From Cylindrodendrum hubeiense (taxonomy: Eukaryota; Ascomycota; Sordariomycetes; Hypocreales; Nectriaceae): a DNA stretch of 47,721 nt. Location of the stretch: the NCBI GenBank assembly GCA_014621425.1, contig JAANBB010000321.1, positions 1 through 47,721 on the forward strand, written 5' to 3'. Both the position numbers and the translations under genes were made by a program. Positions 1-13,477 of this stretch are shown here, piece after piece; the stretch's first letter is position 1, and each line of letters opens with the position of its first letter. The notes under the pieces are model-generated. The model was not told where the DNA came from and made no database searches. It saw nothing but the letters and a program-made list of their open reading frames with translations.

Positions 1-141
1 GCTGCGCTAGAGCCACGCATCTAAGGCACGCTTTCGGGGGGTGGTCCCCATCGTCGAAGGGGGGAGGGGGGGTTGGTGCTTGCTTGCTTGGGCGTTGGGC
101 TTGGCTTGGGCTTGCTTGGGATTGGGAGGGGAAGGGGCTTT

Positions 142-177
142 GTGCTGGGTGCTGGGTGCTTGGTGCTTGGTGCTTGG
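142..177. repeat. Short tandem repeat, GTGCTTGG/GTGCTGGG unit
   Basis: Five near-identical 7-8 nt units run head to tail inside a G/T-rich block. They look like replication-slippage repeats; they are not the fungal telomere repeat TTAGGG. Confidence 0.7.
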
Positions 178-3100
178 GGGTGAGCAATGAAGCAGCATGG
201 GCATGGGGGGCGTGCCAGGTACAGCGCTGTACCTCTCTCTGCCTCTATACGTACCTGGGTCAGTTTGTGCCAGTTGTGTCGTGTCGTAGCGTGTTCTGTC
301 TCTCGGCTGGGGAAATTCGGTGCAAGCAGGGCAGGGATCCGCGTGCGGGTGGATGTGTGGATGGTGGATGGGCGATGGGCGATGGTTGATGATGGGATGG
401 GTCTGGGCGTGCGACGAGCAACCCTGCAACTTGAGCAGAACGCCCAGCAGCTTTAACTAGCAGACTTCGATGCGCCGGATCTGGCGCTGCAGGTGGCACT
501 TTGGCTATGGCGATGACGGCGATGGAGTTGACGGTTTGTGGTTTGTGGTTTGTGCAGGAGGGGAACGAGGGCCGCGGGACGGGGCGGAGGCATAAATGTG
601 CACAGCCTGATGTCGACGTGGAGGGATACGTGCGATTGTGAGATGGTTCTCAGGCGGTCATGAGCGAGCGAGGGATGAGAGAGGGCAGACGGAATGCAGA
701 GTGCCCTTTCGTGGTGTGATATATGCTCCCCCTCCGCACCCGAGGCCGCTCAAGTTGGCCTCGCCAGCTATCAACGCAGGGCGGGCGCTCTTTGTTGTGA
801 CTGCCCGCTATTCATCATGATACAGCAGCTTGTTTGTTTGGGAGAGCTACATGGCGGCCGGTGAAAGGCCCCATTGAGCGAGGCCGCAGGCGGCCCATTG
901 TCGATTGTGCGAGACCGCACATTGTGTGTTGTGCCCGCTCATGTGCCCAGCCATGGCATCCCATTCAGTCATTCAGCCCATCCGCACCGACCGAGCGGTG
1001 CACCGCGCAGGCTCACTACAGCCGACGTAAGGGACCGTCGCCAGTCCAAGCACAGCACACAATAGAGCACAGAACAGCGCACAATACAGAATGGCTGGCT
1101 TCTTGCCGCCTCGCGAAGCCGCCGTGTTAGTGTATTGTACGTACCAGCCAAACACATTATCCTTTCGCTGGGGCATCCGCTGCTCAATGAGGCGCTCAAC
1201 CAACTCCCAGCGAGGCAATGGCCCGACGCACCTCCACAACACCAAGGATCCATCCCGTCCCTCCATCATCCTGCCCACCCCCTAGCACGGAACCTATCGC
1301 GCATCTGGATTTGCGCTACGGGCCCCGCTGCCACCCGACCTCATTCCGGACCTGGGCCTTGCTGATGTCGAGCACAAGCATCATCTCGACGCCAGCGTCA
1401 CACGCGAGGCCCGGCCACCCGGCCGCCCGGCCGCCCCAGAGCGAGGTCGACGGTGGAGGGTCAAGGCCCGATACCACTGAAAACCTGCTACGTGCGAGAT
1501 GCAACCATTATCCAGTGCCTCTAATACGCCGGAGCCTGGGGGGTTTGCTCGCTGGTGGCCGCTCGCTCGCTACTCTGCTCTCTGTACGTGGGTTCGGGGC
1601 TCCGGATACGAACAACTCGCTCGGACGTACATTTTCCGTAGTGCTGGCCTGTTTCTGCTGCGAGCAAGCAAAAAGTCACCAGCATGGATTCCCTCTGTTC
1701 CCATGCTCCACGTTGCTGCACTCTGACGGAGCTCTAGCCTGGTGTGCCGCGTAGAACAACGTCCCATATGGGACTCGCAATGTCCGCCTGTACGCAAGTA
1801 CAGCGGTGTCGTCCTTGTCCCGGACCCAGCTAATGCGCGCTCTAATGTCAGCAGCATCTCACCCGTAGACGAACTGCTCAAACCACGCAACGCAATACAG
1901 CGCAGCGCGACGCCGCGGCCAGGCCGAGATTTCGCGTCTTGTACGTGCCCGCCGTTTCGGCATCGGGCTTGCTGGAACCGTCCCGAGAAGGCCAGGGCTT
2001 CCAATCTTGGCCATGGACCCCGAGGCTTGGAGCGTTGTGGACATTGGGCGACGGCGTCAGCCAGCCCCAGCCTATGGCGTCCTGTCAATAGCGTCCTGTC
2101 GATGGCGTCCGCCGATGCCCTCCTGAAGAAGCTCCAGCACAATGAAGTGCTCCTAGACCCAAAAGGCTGGTAGACGCTGGCTGGCTGGCTGGAAGGTTGA
2201 TGCGAGTCCAGTGGTTTGTCGCGGTGCCTCCCAAATCTTGCTGCTGCATCCCGTTTCGGCCAATCATGGCGCGTTGTCGCGGTGCCGCATAGCCTGGACA
2301 AATTAGAAAGGCAATTAATCATGCATGTCATGAGCGTCACTTCACTCATTCAAGTTTCTCCTCATCCAGTCCATCCCGCGGGCCCACCACCCGGGCATTC
2401 ATCACGGCTCACTCGCTGCTCACTTTACACTGCGCTTAGACTGACCTAGACTGTCTCCTCCTGCAGCATTGTGTAAGCCAGTGACCGTCATTGACCTGCA
2501 ACTGTTTCGCCTGTAACTTGTCCCTGCTGCTGCCTCGGAGGATTGGGGGCTGGGCTCACTCAGGGGCTGACCGGCCATGCTACACTTTGAAGCCGTGAGA
2601 CGTCGTCAGCTGCCTGCCCGACTGCCTGTTTGCCCTGCTGGAATCCTTGAATCCTTGGTGTCGTTCTGCACAAGACGCCGCCCGCCAAGGCCGCTGGCCG
2701 CAGTCGCTTCTGGCGCTGTTCATCCGCGTCCATTCATTACTCGCACAAACCGGGGCGTTCCACACAGCGCACAGCATCCATCACACACAAAGCAACGAGC
2801 CTCCATTCCCCGTCGGTGACCCGTAATGGCCGTGAGCTGTCAGCTCTTGCCGTCCAAGCCTCAACTGCCTGTTCCAGGCGCCCCCTTACCGTGTATCACG
2901 GCCTGGGCGCTGCAGGTTCTACAGCTCCAGAACTGAAGGATGCCGCGCCTCCTGAAGCCATTGGCCTCCGTCACAGCCAAGTATTTGCCCGACGCGCGCG
3001 GTGCATGTCCTAGCCCATAGGCGATCCTCGTTTCCGCCAATTTTGAATTTTCGAGCCTGGTCCACTCGTCGCATCGTGTCGCGGGTATAATCCGTGCTGC

Positions 3101-6100
3101 TAAAAGGAGGTGTGACGTTTGGAGGAGGGACTAACTCGGTGCTCGCGCCGGGTGCGGCAACAGCAGGCATTTCGCGTGGTATGCTGCTGGCCCACGCTAC
3201 ATCGTCTGTTTGCCATGCCGCGCTATTACTACACGCTCTCCGTATTCCGTGCTCCGTTCCCACCGACCACTAACGCTATCGCGGAGGCTGACGTCCTTAG
3301 TACCCCGGTGTAATTAACACTTGCTGCATCTCGCGGCTGCTATCACCAACACGGCCCTCCCTGCCGTCCATTTGTAACCCGGGAACATGTGAAGCTGGGA
3401 TGGATCCATGGGGCCAGCTCCTGCTCAATCCTTTATTCGGCGCTGGCGTGTGAACAATCCTGCAGCCTCAACACGACTCCAGCTCCCCGTGCGCCGCCTC
3501 AGACACCATCGCGTCCGCTATCGTGGCCTAGAATTTACAGTGCTATTGCTCATTTCTAAACCATGCCGCCGCCTTCGAGCCGCTTTCTTTTGCTAATACT
3601 GCAAGGGAAGGAAAAAAGGTCATCCCCACTGTTCGAACACACTCCCCCCACGCACAGATCACAGGACCGCATTGGCCAGCGCAAAGCCTTTGCGTATGTA
3701 AGGATGCAGCATTGGCGGTATGCTAGGGATATGCAGCAATGCAGCATATATACGAATATATGCCTACGAATTACGCACATTAATGGAGGCAATGCACAGT
3801 TGCTCCGCCGATGGCTTGAAGATGGAGAATCGGAGATGGCAATTCAGGGTTGCCGACGCCTCACAAGCGCCATTGACACCCTGATCCCTACAGCCAGGGC
3901 GTGCCCAAACCCAGAGTCTATCTGCTTGTGACTCTCCTGATATCCCAAAACACCAAGGGCTCAATCTCGCACTGAGGTGGAAGCATCATCACATGAGACT
4001 GATACCAATCCAACAGCCGTGAAACAGAATCTCAGGTGCTCGTGAACGTCACCGTCCGTGTTACCGTCACAGACCCAACCCCAGCCGTTATATCACACTT
4101 CGGGATGCTCCTCTCCGCTGTTCCATTTTGAACAAGAAAAAAAACCCACTCTCGTCAAACCCCCCAAACTCCAATGAGGTCAGGGTTAGAGAGACAAAGA
4201 CGCGAAAAAAGTCTACCCCTACTATGGAGATCGTCAAAACTTGTCTCTTTCCCCGCTGGACACACGACCTCGACCCCACGTGCTGGTACCACACGCCCCC
4301 CCTAGTGCATCGCGTCTGAGTTGACGTCTCGCTCCTCTCAACGCGCGCGTTCTGGCGTCGCAGCTCCAGCATCCAATAAGGCGACGCGGACGCGGACCTC
4401 ATGAGACTGGTCAGCGCATGGTAGGCCGCCCAGGTTGGTAAGGTGGCTGGACGAACGAGCGAGCTTGTAATGGACGAGATGGGAACCAGGCTAAGTTGGC
4501 GGCCGGCAGCATGTTCCCTGTCGACAGGAAAAAAGTTGGGACCCGAGGGAAAAGCGTCATCCAGATCGACATCTGTCCTCGGCTACGATCCACCCGGAGG
4601 AGCGCATTGGAAATTGAAAATGCATCATCGGGCGGATAATTTAATCATGATTGAGACTACCGGGAAGCCGGCTTCTCCTGGATGCGATGCGATATCTGAT
4701 AGTTCCTCTGAGCCGTCCGGTTGGAATCGTCGAAACCACAGCGTCGATCCCACTGTCGACTCTCTTTTATTTTTGTCACCACCTATTTTCTCACATGCAC
4801 CGGCCGGCGCCAGTGAGGGGTAGCCCCAGGAACTACGGCCGGGATCCCTGGCCCTTGCCGGCGCCGAGTGCAAGATACCGATCTCTGGACATGGCCATTC
4901 CGCATTCGTGGACACCGCCCAGATGCCTGGTACAGCACACTGCACCATGTACATACAGGTGCCTACGGCCTACAGACGCGATGCTCCTTCGTGCCCAACC
5001 CCAAAGACATTTGCACTTTGCCTTGACAAAGAAGGTCGTTGCATCGTCATCTATGCAGGGCGTTGCGGTGCTGCGGTCTTCGGCTCGGCGTGCCTCCTCC
5101 GGCTTACGCTGCCAAAAAAGACTTTTCGGGCTCGCCCCGTTCGGCTACTGGCCGCCCAGTGTCCAGTGTCCAAGGTCCAGCGTCCAAGGTTGACGACGGC
5201 CTACGCCAGCCAAGCTCGAACTAGCTGTGTGTCTCAGGCGAGCTGAGGCCCTCGGAGGTTGCTTACCCAGACCGTCAACTCCCATAGCTTTGGCAATGGT
5301 GTATATAGCTTGAACTCTGTCTGGCCTCGCACCCTCTTCCCTGAGAGATTGGGGAAATGGCCGAAGGCGTTCCCTGCGTTGTCTGTGGCTCGTCGCGGGG
5401 GGTCGGAGGGCCAGCGCCTGAGCCAATGATCCGATGATGCTGAGCAACCACAGGGAACAAGGAAGTCGATGACGCCGCCCACGGATCTCAACCCCGGACT
5501 CCCGACTCGCGGCCAGAAGCGGTCGTCGTCGTGACTACAATTTTTGTGGATTCGCTCTCGCAAGCATCTGCCTCTCAGAGTTGTGTTTGACGTGCCCCCA
5601 CCCGCCGGTTGCGACACGTCCCAGGTCGGGGGCAGGGCCAGAGACATGGCCACCAAGGCAACCCGCCTCCACGGCGCCGAGAGACCCAAATCAAGACCCA
5701 AGCCACGTTTCTAGAGGGGCTGCATGAGCCACTGCCTCCCGGCGATCGTCATGGTCCAAAACAGGAGGCCATGTCAGACAGGCCCTTTCGGCGGCCGTTG
5801 TGTGTGCTGGTGTTTTCTGTTTCTGTTATGCCCGACCCCCGGTGCGGCCTGGCCTCCATGTCTGGACCTCATCTATCGTACCACCATCCGGTGGTCTATG
5901 TATCTCGTAGTGCCCTCGTCCACCGCACTGGCCTGCCTGGCTGCGGTCAAGACAGTGACAGACCCGAATCGGCAACCTAGACAGGTGGCAATGCGGCATG
6001 CGGTGGTTGCGCCAGTCCTCAGAGCAACGGACCCCACCTCCTCTCGGCGAGGGCATCCATGGAAGGTATGTACGCACCGTAGTATTTGACAACCGTGCCG

Positions 6101-8087
6101 GCCGGCCGGGGCAAATCAACCTCAAACCCGACTTTCTGATGCGAATATACTCTCAGACGCAGGCTGCATCCTCACATCAGCAAGCAGCCCGTCACCTACC
6201 TGCCTGACGTAAGGCGCCGTTTGTAGGTGACGCCGTGAAGCCGCGCCGCACTGAGGGCTGGGCGTGGAAACCTAGTGCCCTGTAACCACTTAAGCCCTGC
6301 TAGTGCTGCCCCGCATTCACGGCCAAGTTCCATCCAATCCACCAAATATCAGCCGTATGCGAAAGAGGCGGAACAAAGACACAACCCAACAGAGACTATC
6401 CGAACCCTCCTTGCTTCGGGTTGCTCTGCGCTGACCGATAAGTAGTCTTTGATCCATAAACTCACACTTCACAAGTGCGAGAAGAGGCGCATCGGCCCGC
6501 TATACGCCGAGAAGTCTAATATTCCGCATCCCCGTGACACGGGTTGTTGGCGCGGCCTGTCTCCTTTTGCCCACCTGCGACAGACAACCTTGGCAACACG
6601 GGTAGAGTCGCCGCACAAGGCGCCCAGGATCCTAAACAGCGGCAGGCGTGCATAACCCTGCAGACTAAGTGCTCTCACTTGTCGGATGAGAACTTCACCC
6701 CTGCTCTCCGTTGGTCGTCGGGAGGTGCAAGCACTTTAAGGCTAAGGCTCGTTGCAAAGACATCTCAGACGTTTCCCCTGATCCCGGGGCCCAAGCCAAC
6801 GCCTGGAGAAGTAAATATAGTGCGATCGTAATGTGCATTTGCTTTTCAACCATTGTCCCCATGCTGTGAGGAATAGGGGACGAGACAGCTCCATCTCCGA
6901 GCCGGAGCCTTGGATTTCGGTGACTGACGACAGCGCTTTGCCTGGTTCGCCCGGCCTGCCCGGGTTTTCTTTGTTCGGGGGATGCATTATCCCTCGCCTC
7001 GCTGCACCGTCGGAGCGTCCATTCGTGTACGGGTTACGAAGTACAGCCTCCGCCTCCGCCGCGGGCTGCGCCAAAACCTAACCTCAAACCCCGTCCCTGT
7101 CCCCATTCCCAACCCCCATTGACTGAGAGCATGTCTTGTGTATGGCGGTAAAGACGCCCCCGGACCCCAGAGGCACGCGAGCCTTTTAATTGATTTGCAC
7201 GTCACTACACGTCCGCGTACATGGGTTTGATGCAGGACGCGTGAAGGCAGCGACCAGTAGGGCAAAGTGTGAGGGGGAGGCAGAAAATTTCGGCGCCTTG
7301 AGGCTGGTCACGATGGAGTTTCTGGGGCGATCCGCCACGAGCCCCCCATAGCTCTGCAGGACCCTCCGCCCGTTTCCTCTGCAACGACGCCGTCACCGCC
7401 GCGCCTCTGCCTTGAGTCGCCTGCCCACTGGCTGGCCTCAGTACCAAGAGTCGATCCTCGGTCCTTGACGCCTGCTTGCGGTGCAGGGACCAGCAAGACG
7501 AGTGGTTAATTAGGCTGGTTCGGGGCAGGCGGCGTGACATCAAAGGGTCATCCTGGGCCCAGCGCCGGCTGGTAATAGCCCCATGGCCTGAGACAAGAGC
7601 AGACGCCCCCCTCGAATTGTCAAAGGAATTGCTGTCGTTGGTCGCCGGCCGTCGCCCAAGTCCGCAGCGTCCGCTCCGAGCCCCATTCGCCGTGACCTGT
7701 CGAAGGCTCGAGATGTCACCAAGTGGTCCGGAAGTGGACTTGGTTCCCGCAGCCGGCCCGCGACGATGGCTCAACCCCCCTCCGCCGCGACGAGACGCCC
7801 GTGATTGAGTGGAGTGGTACATCGAGGGACCTCCTCGTCCCCGACCCAAGTTGCGGCTCTTGCACAAAACGGACGCGGGTGCACGTGCCCACGGGTCCAC
7901 CCAGGCGACACTAAGCGCGTCCATGTTCGAGAAGCTTTCCACAAAGTGGGGAACCCGTCAAGTGACGACACTCTACGACCGTCGCCCACACCCCCTCGGG
8001 CGTTCAACACGCGCTGTCGCGCGGGAAATGAGCCTGTAACGTCCTACCGCCGCCCTACTTCAGGCTGGTGTGCACCCCACACGCCAT

Positions 8088-8168
8088 GGTACCCGCCACT
8101 GTACCCGCCACGGTACCCGCCACAGCGCCTCTTATTCAGACCTTCGCGGTGCACCGTGCACCGTGCAC
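8088..8168. repeat. Two adjacent short tandem repeats
   Basis: Positions 8088-8123 carry three units of about 12 nt built on GGTACCCGCCAC. Positions 8148-8168 carry three overlapping GTGCACC units that are also palindromic (GTGCAC). No gene is recognised on either side. Confidence 0.7.
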
Positions 8169-10527
8169 GGGGACTGGGCTTGTGCAGGGCCAGCATAGCA
8201 GGTGCGGGTGCTCAACTCGTCGATTTGTGACTGGTGATGGTTATGCTAATGCAATGCAGGCTTCGTCGTCGGGGCAAACTGCGAAAATTTACCACCAAAG
8301 ACTCCGAGGCCCGGACTCTCTCTATCCGCTCGCTTCACCCCAGCGACGCCCACCGCCCCGACGGACCCATGGCCCCTCTGGCACTTGTCCTTCGTCTGCG
8401 CTCTGAATGCAACCGAAACCCAAAAATGGAACCCACCCGGCCGTCTATCTACTGCACGAAGGGCCCATCGACTCCATCACCACTGCTGTGCAGAATGAGG
8501 GGAAGCCGACCTTTTGCATTTTTTTTCTTCATTGGCAGGACAATGACACAAAAAAAACTCATCTTCCCCTCTTCTACGCGCATTTTCCCTTCATTTTTTC
8601 TCTCACCAGGAAACGCGATTATGCGGTGAAGCTTTCAAGGCGACGGCGCTCAGGCATGAACTCGGCTTTGGCTTGGGCCTCTATCCGAAGTATCCATCGC
8701 CACCAAATTCAGCCAGGGCCGGAAACGATGAGGATTCCACCAACCCCGCGCTCGCAATATCGGAAATGCTCATCAACCGAGCAGCCAGTGGCGAACCCCT
8801 CCATGTCCGACGGCCGACTATGCTGGACGGGACTTGTCATGGCAGCATCAAAGCCCCTCGGAGTTGTCTCAACCAGCGAGTAAATGGGCAGTCAGACCTG
8901 GGCTGGCGTCCAAGCATACCGTCGACATGATATCTGTTTGCCAGTCCTGACGTCTACCCAGTGCGTCACCCTTGGTTACACTTCGCTAGGTTGTCGGCGC
9001 CCTGACATTCATTCATTCCTTTGTGTTTGGGGCCCGTCGACGAGCTGGGGGCGACCTGCTGAGCTTCCCAATTAAGACACATCCAACATCATCATGCCAT
9101 GGCATTTATTACTGTTCTATTTGAAAACCGCGGAACATCTCACTCTTGCTCACATTCCATTACAGAGTCGGGTATTCGCACAGCCGAACAACGGGAGCGT
9201 CGGATTGAATTCCTGGGTGCAACACAGCGAAGCACCCGCCGCATGGGCCACGGACGCGCGACATCGCCTGGCACTCGTCACTTCGATGTTTCGAAATCGC
9301 CAGGCTAGCACAGCAACCCCGAGTCACACAGCAGCACCCCTTCAACCGCTTCAGGTTTGCGGGGATACGAGTACGCGGCACCATTGGCCAATTCGGCAAA
9401 TGGACCAAGGCCTGTGCGATGCCCTTCACGAACTCAATGTGCCCATGTGCGATGGACCAAGCTACGAACGGCCAAGCGGCCCAGACAACGGTTTGGTGTC
9501 GTGTAGATTCTAGCGTCTCACATGTCGACTCGGTAGTCCATCGGCCGCAGTTCAAGGCCTCCTGGCTTACCAAGTGGTACCCCGCCTGCCCTGAGCTGTC
9601 AATATGGCATTACCAACACGTGCAGGGGATGCGATCATGGGACTTGATGATTGACAGGGACATTCATGAAGGGAGTCATGCTGCCGTGTCTCGTGGTCGT
9701 CAGTCGTCTCACCTAAGAAGCTGCTTAAGCGCCCATTGCCACTGAGGCAGTGGAGGAGTTGCCACGGACTGGTGGAGCCACCGTCGTCGAAAGCAACATT
9801 GTCATGGGAGAGCGGAGAAGCACCGAGGGGATAGCTTCGCGTTGACCAGAAGGATGATCACTTCGGGAAATGCTGACGAGTAGCCATCTCAAGCCATGGC
9901 CCGAGGACGCGAAAAATAGCGCCCAAATCGGTTGGTGACATGCTTCCGCATCCATTAACCATGACGCGGGGGTGCAGCGTTGGCTCCCTGAAGTGCGGAA
10001 CCCCTGGTCTCAATCACGCAAGCCAACCCTATCACTCGCTGGGGAGGGGTAAGTGGAGGCCTTGCCAGAAGCCTTGCCTATCCCCAGCTGAAAGATGCTT
10101 GTAGAAGGAGGCTGTGAGAGATGGACATCGCCGAGCATCCAACCAGAGCCCAGCATTCGTATCTGCGTTGTTGACGCGAACAGGTTCCCTCCGGGGATCC
10201 GTGTGGCGATTGGATGCTAGCGCATGGAGATCAATTCTTACAGACGGGTAAGAATAGATCGGGGCAGCCAACACCATCCTGTTTCCCCTGAGGGATAGGC
10301 CGCTCCGAAGTCGGTTGGGATATCTCAGCTGGCACGATCAAGAAACCTCTCATAGTTGAGAAGTCAATCGCAAATCGGGCTCCTTCCAATCCACCCGCTC
10401 ATCAAGATCTCCGTGCCCCCGGATGCTACCGGAAGCTGGCCCACTTATCGGAATCCCCTCAAGACGCTTTGACCGGTACCACGGGACAGTCAAGAGAAGC
10501 ATCGGCCTGGTTGAGGCCGGATGGCAG

Positions 10528-11275
10528 CGAAAACGAAGTCAATAGTTGCACTGGCGTACAATTCAGCCCAAGAAACAGGGCACGACCTTGCTTATGCCGT
10601 CGAACGATGCTGTGTGGTTGGCTTGAAGCTCAGCCTTATTTGCTTTTTGAGATAGCTGGCATCTCCAGCGCCTTCGTCTACCAACGCAGGCGACGCCGGA
10701 CCCGTCTCAGACCCGGCTACGCCAGGCCCGCTTCTACAACCCCCGCAGCATCTTCGGCGCTACCACTGGACGAATCTATCGCGCCTTGGAGGCTTCCCTG
10801 CTCAGCTACTACTTCCGCAAACAAATCCCGGAGGAGAAAGGCCCCAATTGAGCGGCGGATAACAAGATTTCGCGATCGGGTTCGGAGAACTGGACCGGGT
10901 GCCCCTGTCCAAACCCGGTTCGTGCGGCGGTCATACGTGCTAATGGCCCTGGTTCATCACCGCAAGGCATGCTAATGCCAGTCAGCCAGGATCAACTGTG
11001 GGGTTCGTTCATGTTGATGGTGCAGGCGTCCAGACTGGGCAGGCGGTTGCAAGGAGAGAGTCGCCAATGAAGTCTTCGAGGTCGATAGATTGATGAAGAG
11101 CAGGACGATACATACTAATCATCTGCATGTGGCAATCGAGGCTTGCGTGGACTGCGCTGGAGGCTCAGCTATTGCAAGCTTGCGTGCTGTGGCTTTGAAT
11201 CGTACGTTTTCTGGGCCGCCGCTTGTGGGTGACGTACTTGCTAGCGTAGGTTCGTTTGGGGTTGAGACAGCTTGA
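10528..11275 (+). pseudogene. Decayed polyketide-synthase ketosynthase (KS)-like relic
   Basis: Pieces in different plus frames follow the order of the second half of a type I PKS ketosynthase. A piece at about 10528-10650 reads SIVALAYNSAQETGHDLAYA, weakly like the region after the active-site Cys (SLVALHxAxxxLRxGExxLA). At 10909-10980 PVRAAVIRANGPGS resembles the PVRAVIRATGxN stretch. At 10980-11064 GFVHVDGAGVQTG sits where YVEAHGTGTQAG is expected. At 11067-11275 ANEVFEVDRL, TNHLHV and CVDCAGGSAIASLRAVAL align with EVF, TNPLHVGSVK and NxGHxEGAxGIASLIKxVL. An in-frame stop (about 10852), two frame changes (about 10980 and 11065), a short deletion, and loss of both catalytic His (HGTGT reads DGAGV, NxGH reads VDCA) make it non-functional. 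The family match is my visual alignment and is uncertain. Confidence 0.4.
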
Positions 11276-13078
11276 GCTTCTGCGCCGTTCCGGGAGTAAT
11301 CAAGATTATTATTGGGGATCTACGACCAAAAGAGCAAGTCTCCAAGACGTGTTGGCGTGTCGCGGCGCGAAGCCTGTGTATCACCATATCGTCCCATCTC
11401 GCATCATCAACTCCTAGGGTACTTGCCAACCTTAATTGGCGTGTCCAGTACCTACATTCGGGCGCTGGACGATCAAGGCCTAGATCGGGCCTCATCTGAT
11501 AGTTCTTGTCGGTGGATGCAAGCCACCAACAACCCAAACACCGGGATGGTCTTGGTTCGTTGATCGGCGCTCTCAACGCGTCTGACACGCGTAAGGCTGC
11601 TGCTGCTCGCTGACACCACGATGGCCTCGGCCAGGGTTCTTTGTTGACATTGACGGTGTTGAACAAGGAATAGACGGTCACCTGCATAATCCGCTGCAGA
11701 CCGCGCCGCAGTAGCTTGACAGTCCGCCCGGCCCTACCTGCACGTCAAGCCGGAGCTCGTCAGCTCGTGTAGTTGAGTCCTCACAAGTTCAACACAAACA
11801 ACAAAGTCGATTAGGGGAGATCATTATCCGGGGGCTGTGGGCCAAAATCTCCGATAGGGCCTCAAGTCGCTTGAGGGGTCAAAGGCGAGGCGCCATGTTG
11901 ATTGCGTTTCGCCCGGCTCCATCGAAACCTTGCTTTGCTTTGCTTTGGGCCAATATGTCCCGGGTTCTCGTCTGGACGCGACGCAGCGCATCCTTGGTGC
12001 GGGAGGCACGTACAAAGTACAACAGCGCTGCATCTAATGCGCCGAGGGTGGTACTCGTGGCCGATGTACCGATGCGCCTCCCGTCTCCCACTCCGCGTAC
12101 GTGTGCTAATTAGTCCGGACAGACTACTCCGCGAGCCTGATAGAGCTGATAGGAAACAACTTGGCGCAGCTGAAACCGATGCGTGGGGAGGTGCCCGCAA
12201 TCTGCAATCTCCTGTTCGTGCCAACAGACCCATCTTGTACAATAAACTATCGCCGGCACGGACAAGGCATCTATTCCGAGCGATTGCATCGTCGATAGCT
12301 CTGGCCAAGCGAGGAAATCTTAAAAAGAAATCTGGCCATCACACACCGGTCACCGACAGCGTGGAGTCGCGAACACGACGCCGTCCCACTCCTCGCCGTC
12401 CATGCGGGGAGAGCCAAGAGCAAGCTTGTCTTGGAACAGGAGTCCGGCACAGGCGCAATTTCGGGCCTCCGTCGCCTTTCTAGCAGGGCAGCCTTGCTCC
12501 CGTCCAGGACCGGTTCAGACGCGGCGGTGATGGGAAAATCGCAGTCGTCTTGAGTGGCTACAGATGCCGCACCTCATCTCGCTCACCCCGGCCACCGCTC
12601 AGCGGAACCCCCATGCCATCAGTACAACCGTGTAGTTTCGGTCTGGCTGCCCCTGGCGATGGCCGCAGCGCTTTGATAGGGCTGGAACGGAGGAATTGTC
12701 GACCAGGCGATAGCTATGGCCTGGGCAAACGCCCAACACCTGCCAATACATGCACGCATACAGGCACACATAGCATTCTTGTGCAACACGCGCCCTGGAG
12801 CCGCAGTACGACGTTACACACATGGCCGCCGCTGCGCGACACGGCCCTGTCGAGCATATCCTCCCTAGGAAACAGGACCGGGACTGCAACCCGTCGTATT
12901 ACGGCGCAGCTGGGGAAAAGAAAGCAATTCGCTGCAGACGGCCAGGGCAAGCGAGTGAGACAGACGGGTCGCCGCCCCGGCCCGCGGCGTGTTGAAATGA
13001 CGGGTGACGGGTGACAGCATCATCCCGTCCAGGGCCAGCCGCCAGCCGCCTGCCGTTCCGTCTTTGGTTTGATTATTG

Positions 13079-13128
13079 CGGTGTGCGGTGTGCTGTGCTG
13101 TGCTGTCTTCTGTTGTGTTGTGTTGTGC
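13079..13128. repeat. TG-rich low-complexity tract
   Basis: Runs of GTGTG, TGCTG and GTTGT units follow each other for about 50 nt. It is probably slippage-derived. Confidence 0.6.
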
Positions 13129-13444
13129 CACGCCGCGATATGAGGTGACTTGGAGCACACAGTTGCACTCACACACCACCTCTCAACACAAGGATGCATT
13201 GGCTCCCGCCGTCGAGGCGCCCGGGGTTGAACGAGATGGAGGGTGCAGTAAGGGTGAGCAAGAGGCGACAAACCAACGGGATTATGCCGGCAGCATCTCC
13301 GGACCGCAGCCTCAGACCGGTCGACTAGGGGTGGGCGGCCAATGCCGTCGAGTCCTTGGGGTTTAGGGGATGCAAGATGCATGCTTTCAGCTCGACCCTA
13401 GCCTGCGGCCGACTTCCTCTCTTGTGCGCTGCTGCTAGGGTCGC

Positions 13445-13477
13445 GGCCAGGAGACGGCCAGGAGACGGCCAGGAGGC
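13445..13477. repeat. Three 11-nt tandem units (GGCCAGGAGAC)
   Basis: Units at 13445-13455 and 13456-13466 are identical and the third (13467-13477) differs by one base. No gene is recognised around it. Confidence 0.8.

Larger units (their letters stand above)
1..10400. other. Gene-poor GC-rich stretch, no supported gene
   Basis: I see no reading frame here with a recognisable domain, a sensible exon chain or a convincing start. The longest open frames (about 1570-2349 and 7205-7942 on the minus strand, 8407-8883 on the plus strand) are Arg/Ser/Pro/Gly-rich, as GC-rich non-coding DNA gives. No tRNA B-box with a pairing T-stem and no rRNA-like block was seen. Short tandem repeats occur near 142-177 and 8088-8168. 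The stretch may hold diverged gene relics, untranslated RNA or simply spacer; the sequence alone does not decide. Confidence 0.6.

Noticed and set aside
1570..2349. 259-codon minus-strand open frame
   Set aside because: Composition is Arg/Ser/Thr/Ala-rich with no domain, no exon chain extends it, and the GC content makes such frames common by chance.
7205..7942. 245-codon minus-strand open frame
   Set aside because: Gly/Ser/Arg-rich without strand/helix pattern or motif; overlapping frames on both strands are open too.
8407..8930. Two overlapping plus frames (158 and 85 codons), one beginning VYLLHEGPIDSITTAVQ-like
   Set aside because: The pieces look faintly protein-like but I recognise no family, no splice chain joins them, and poly-T/poly-A runs interrupt the region.
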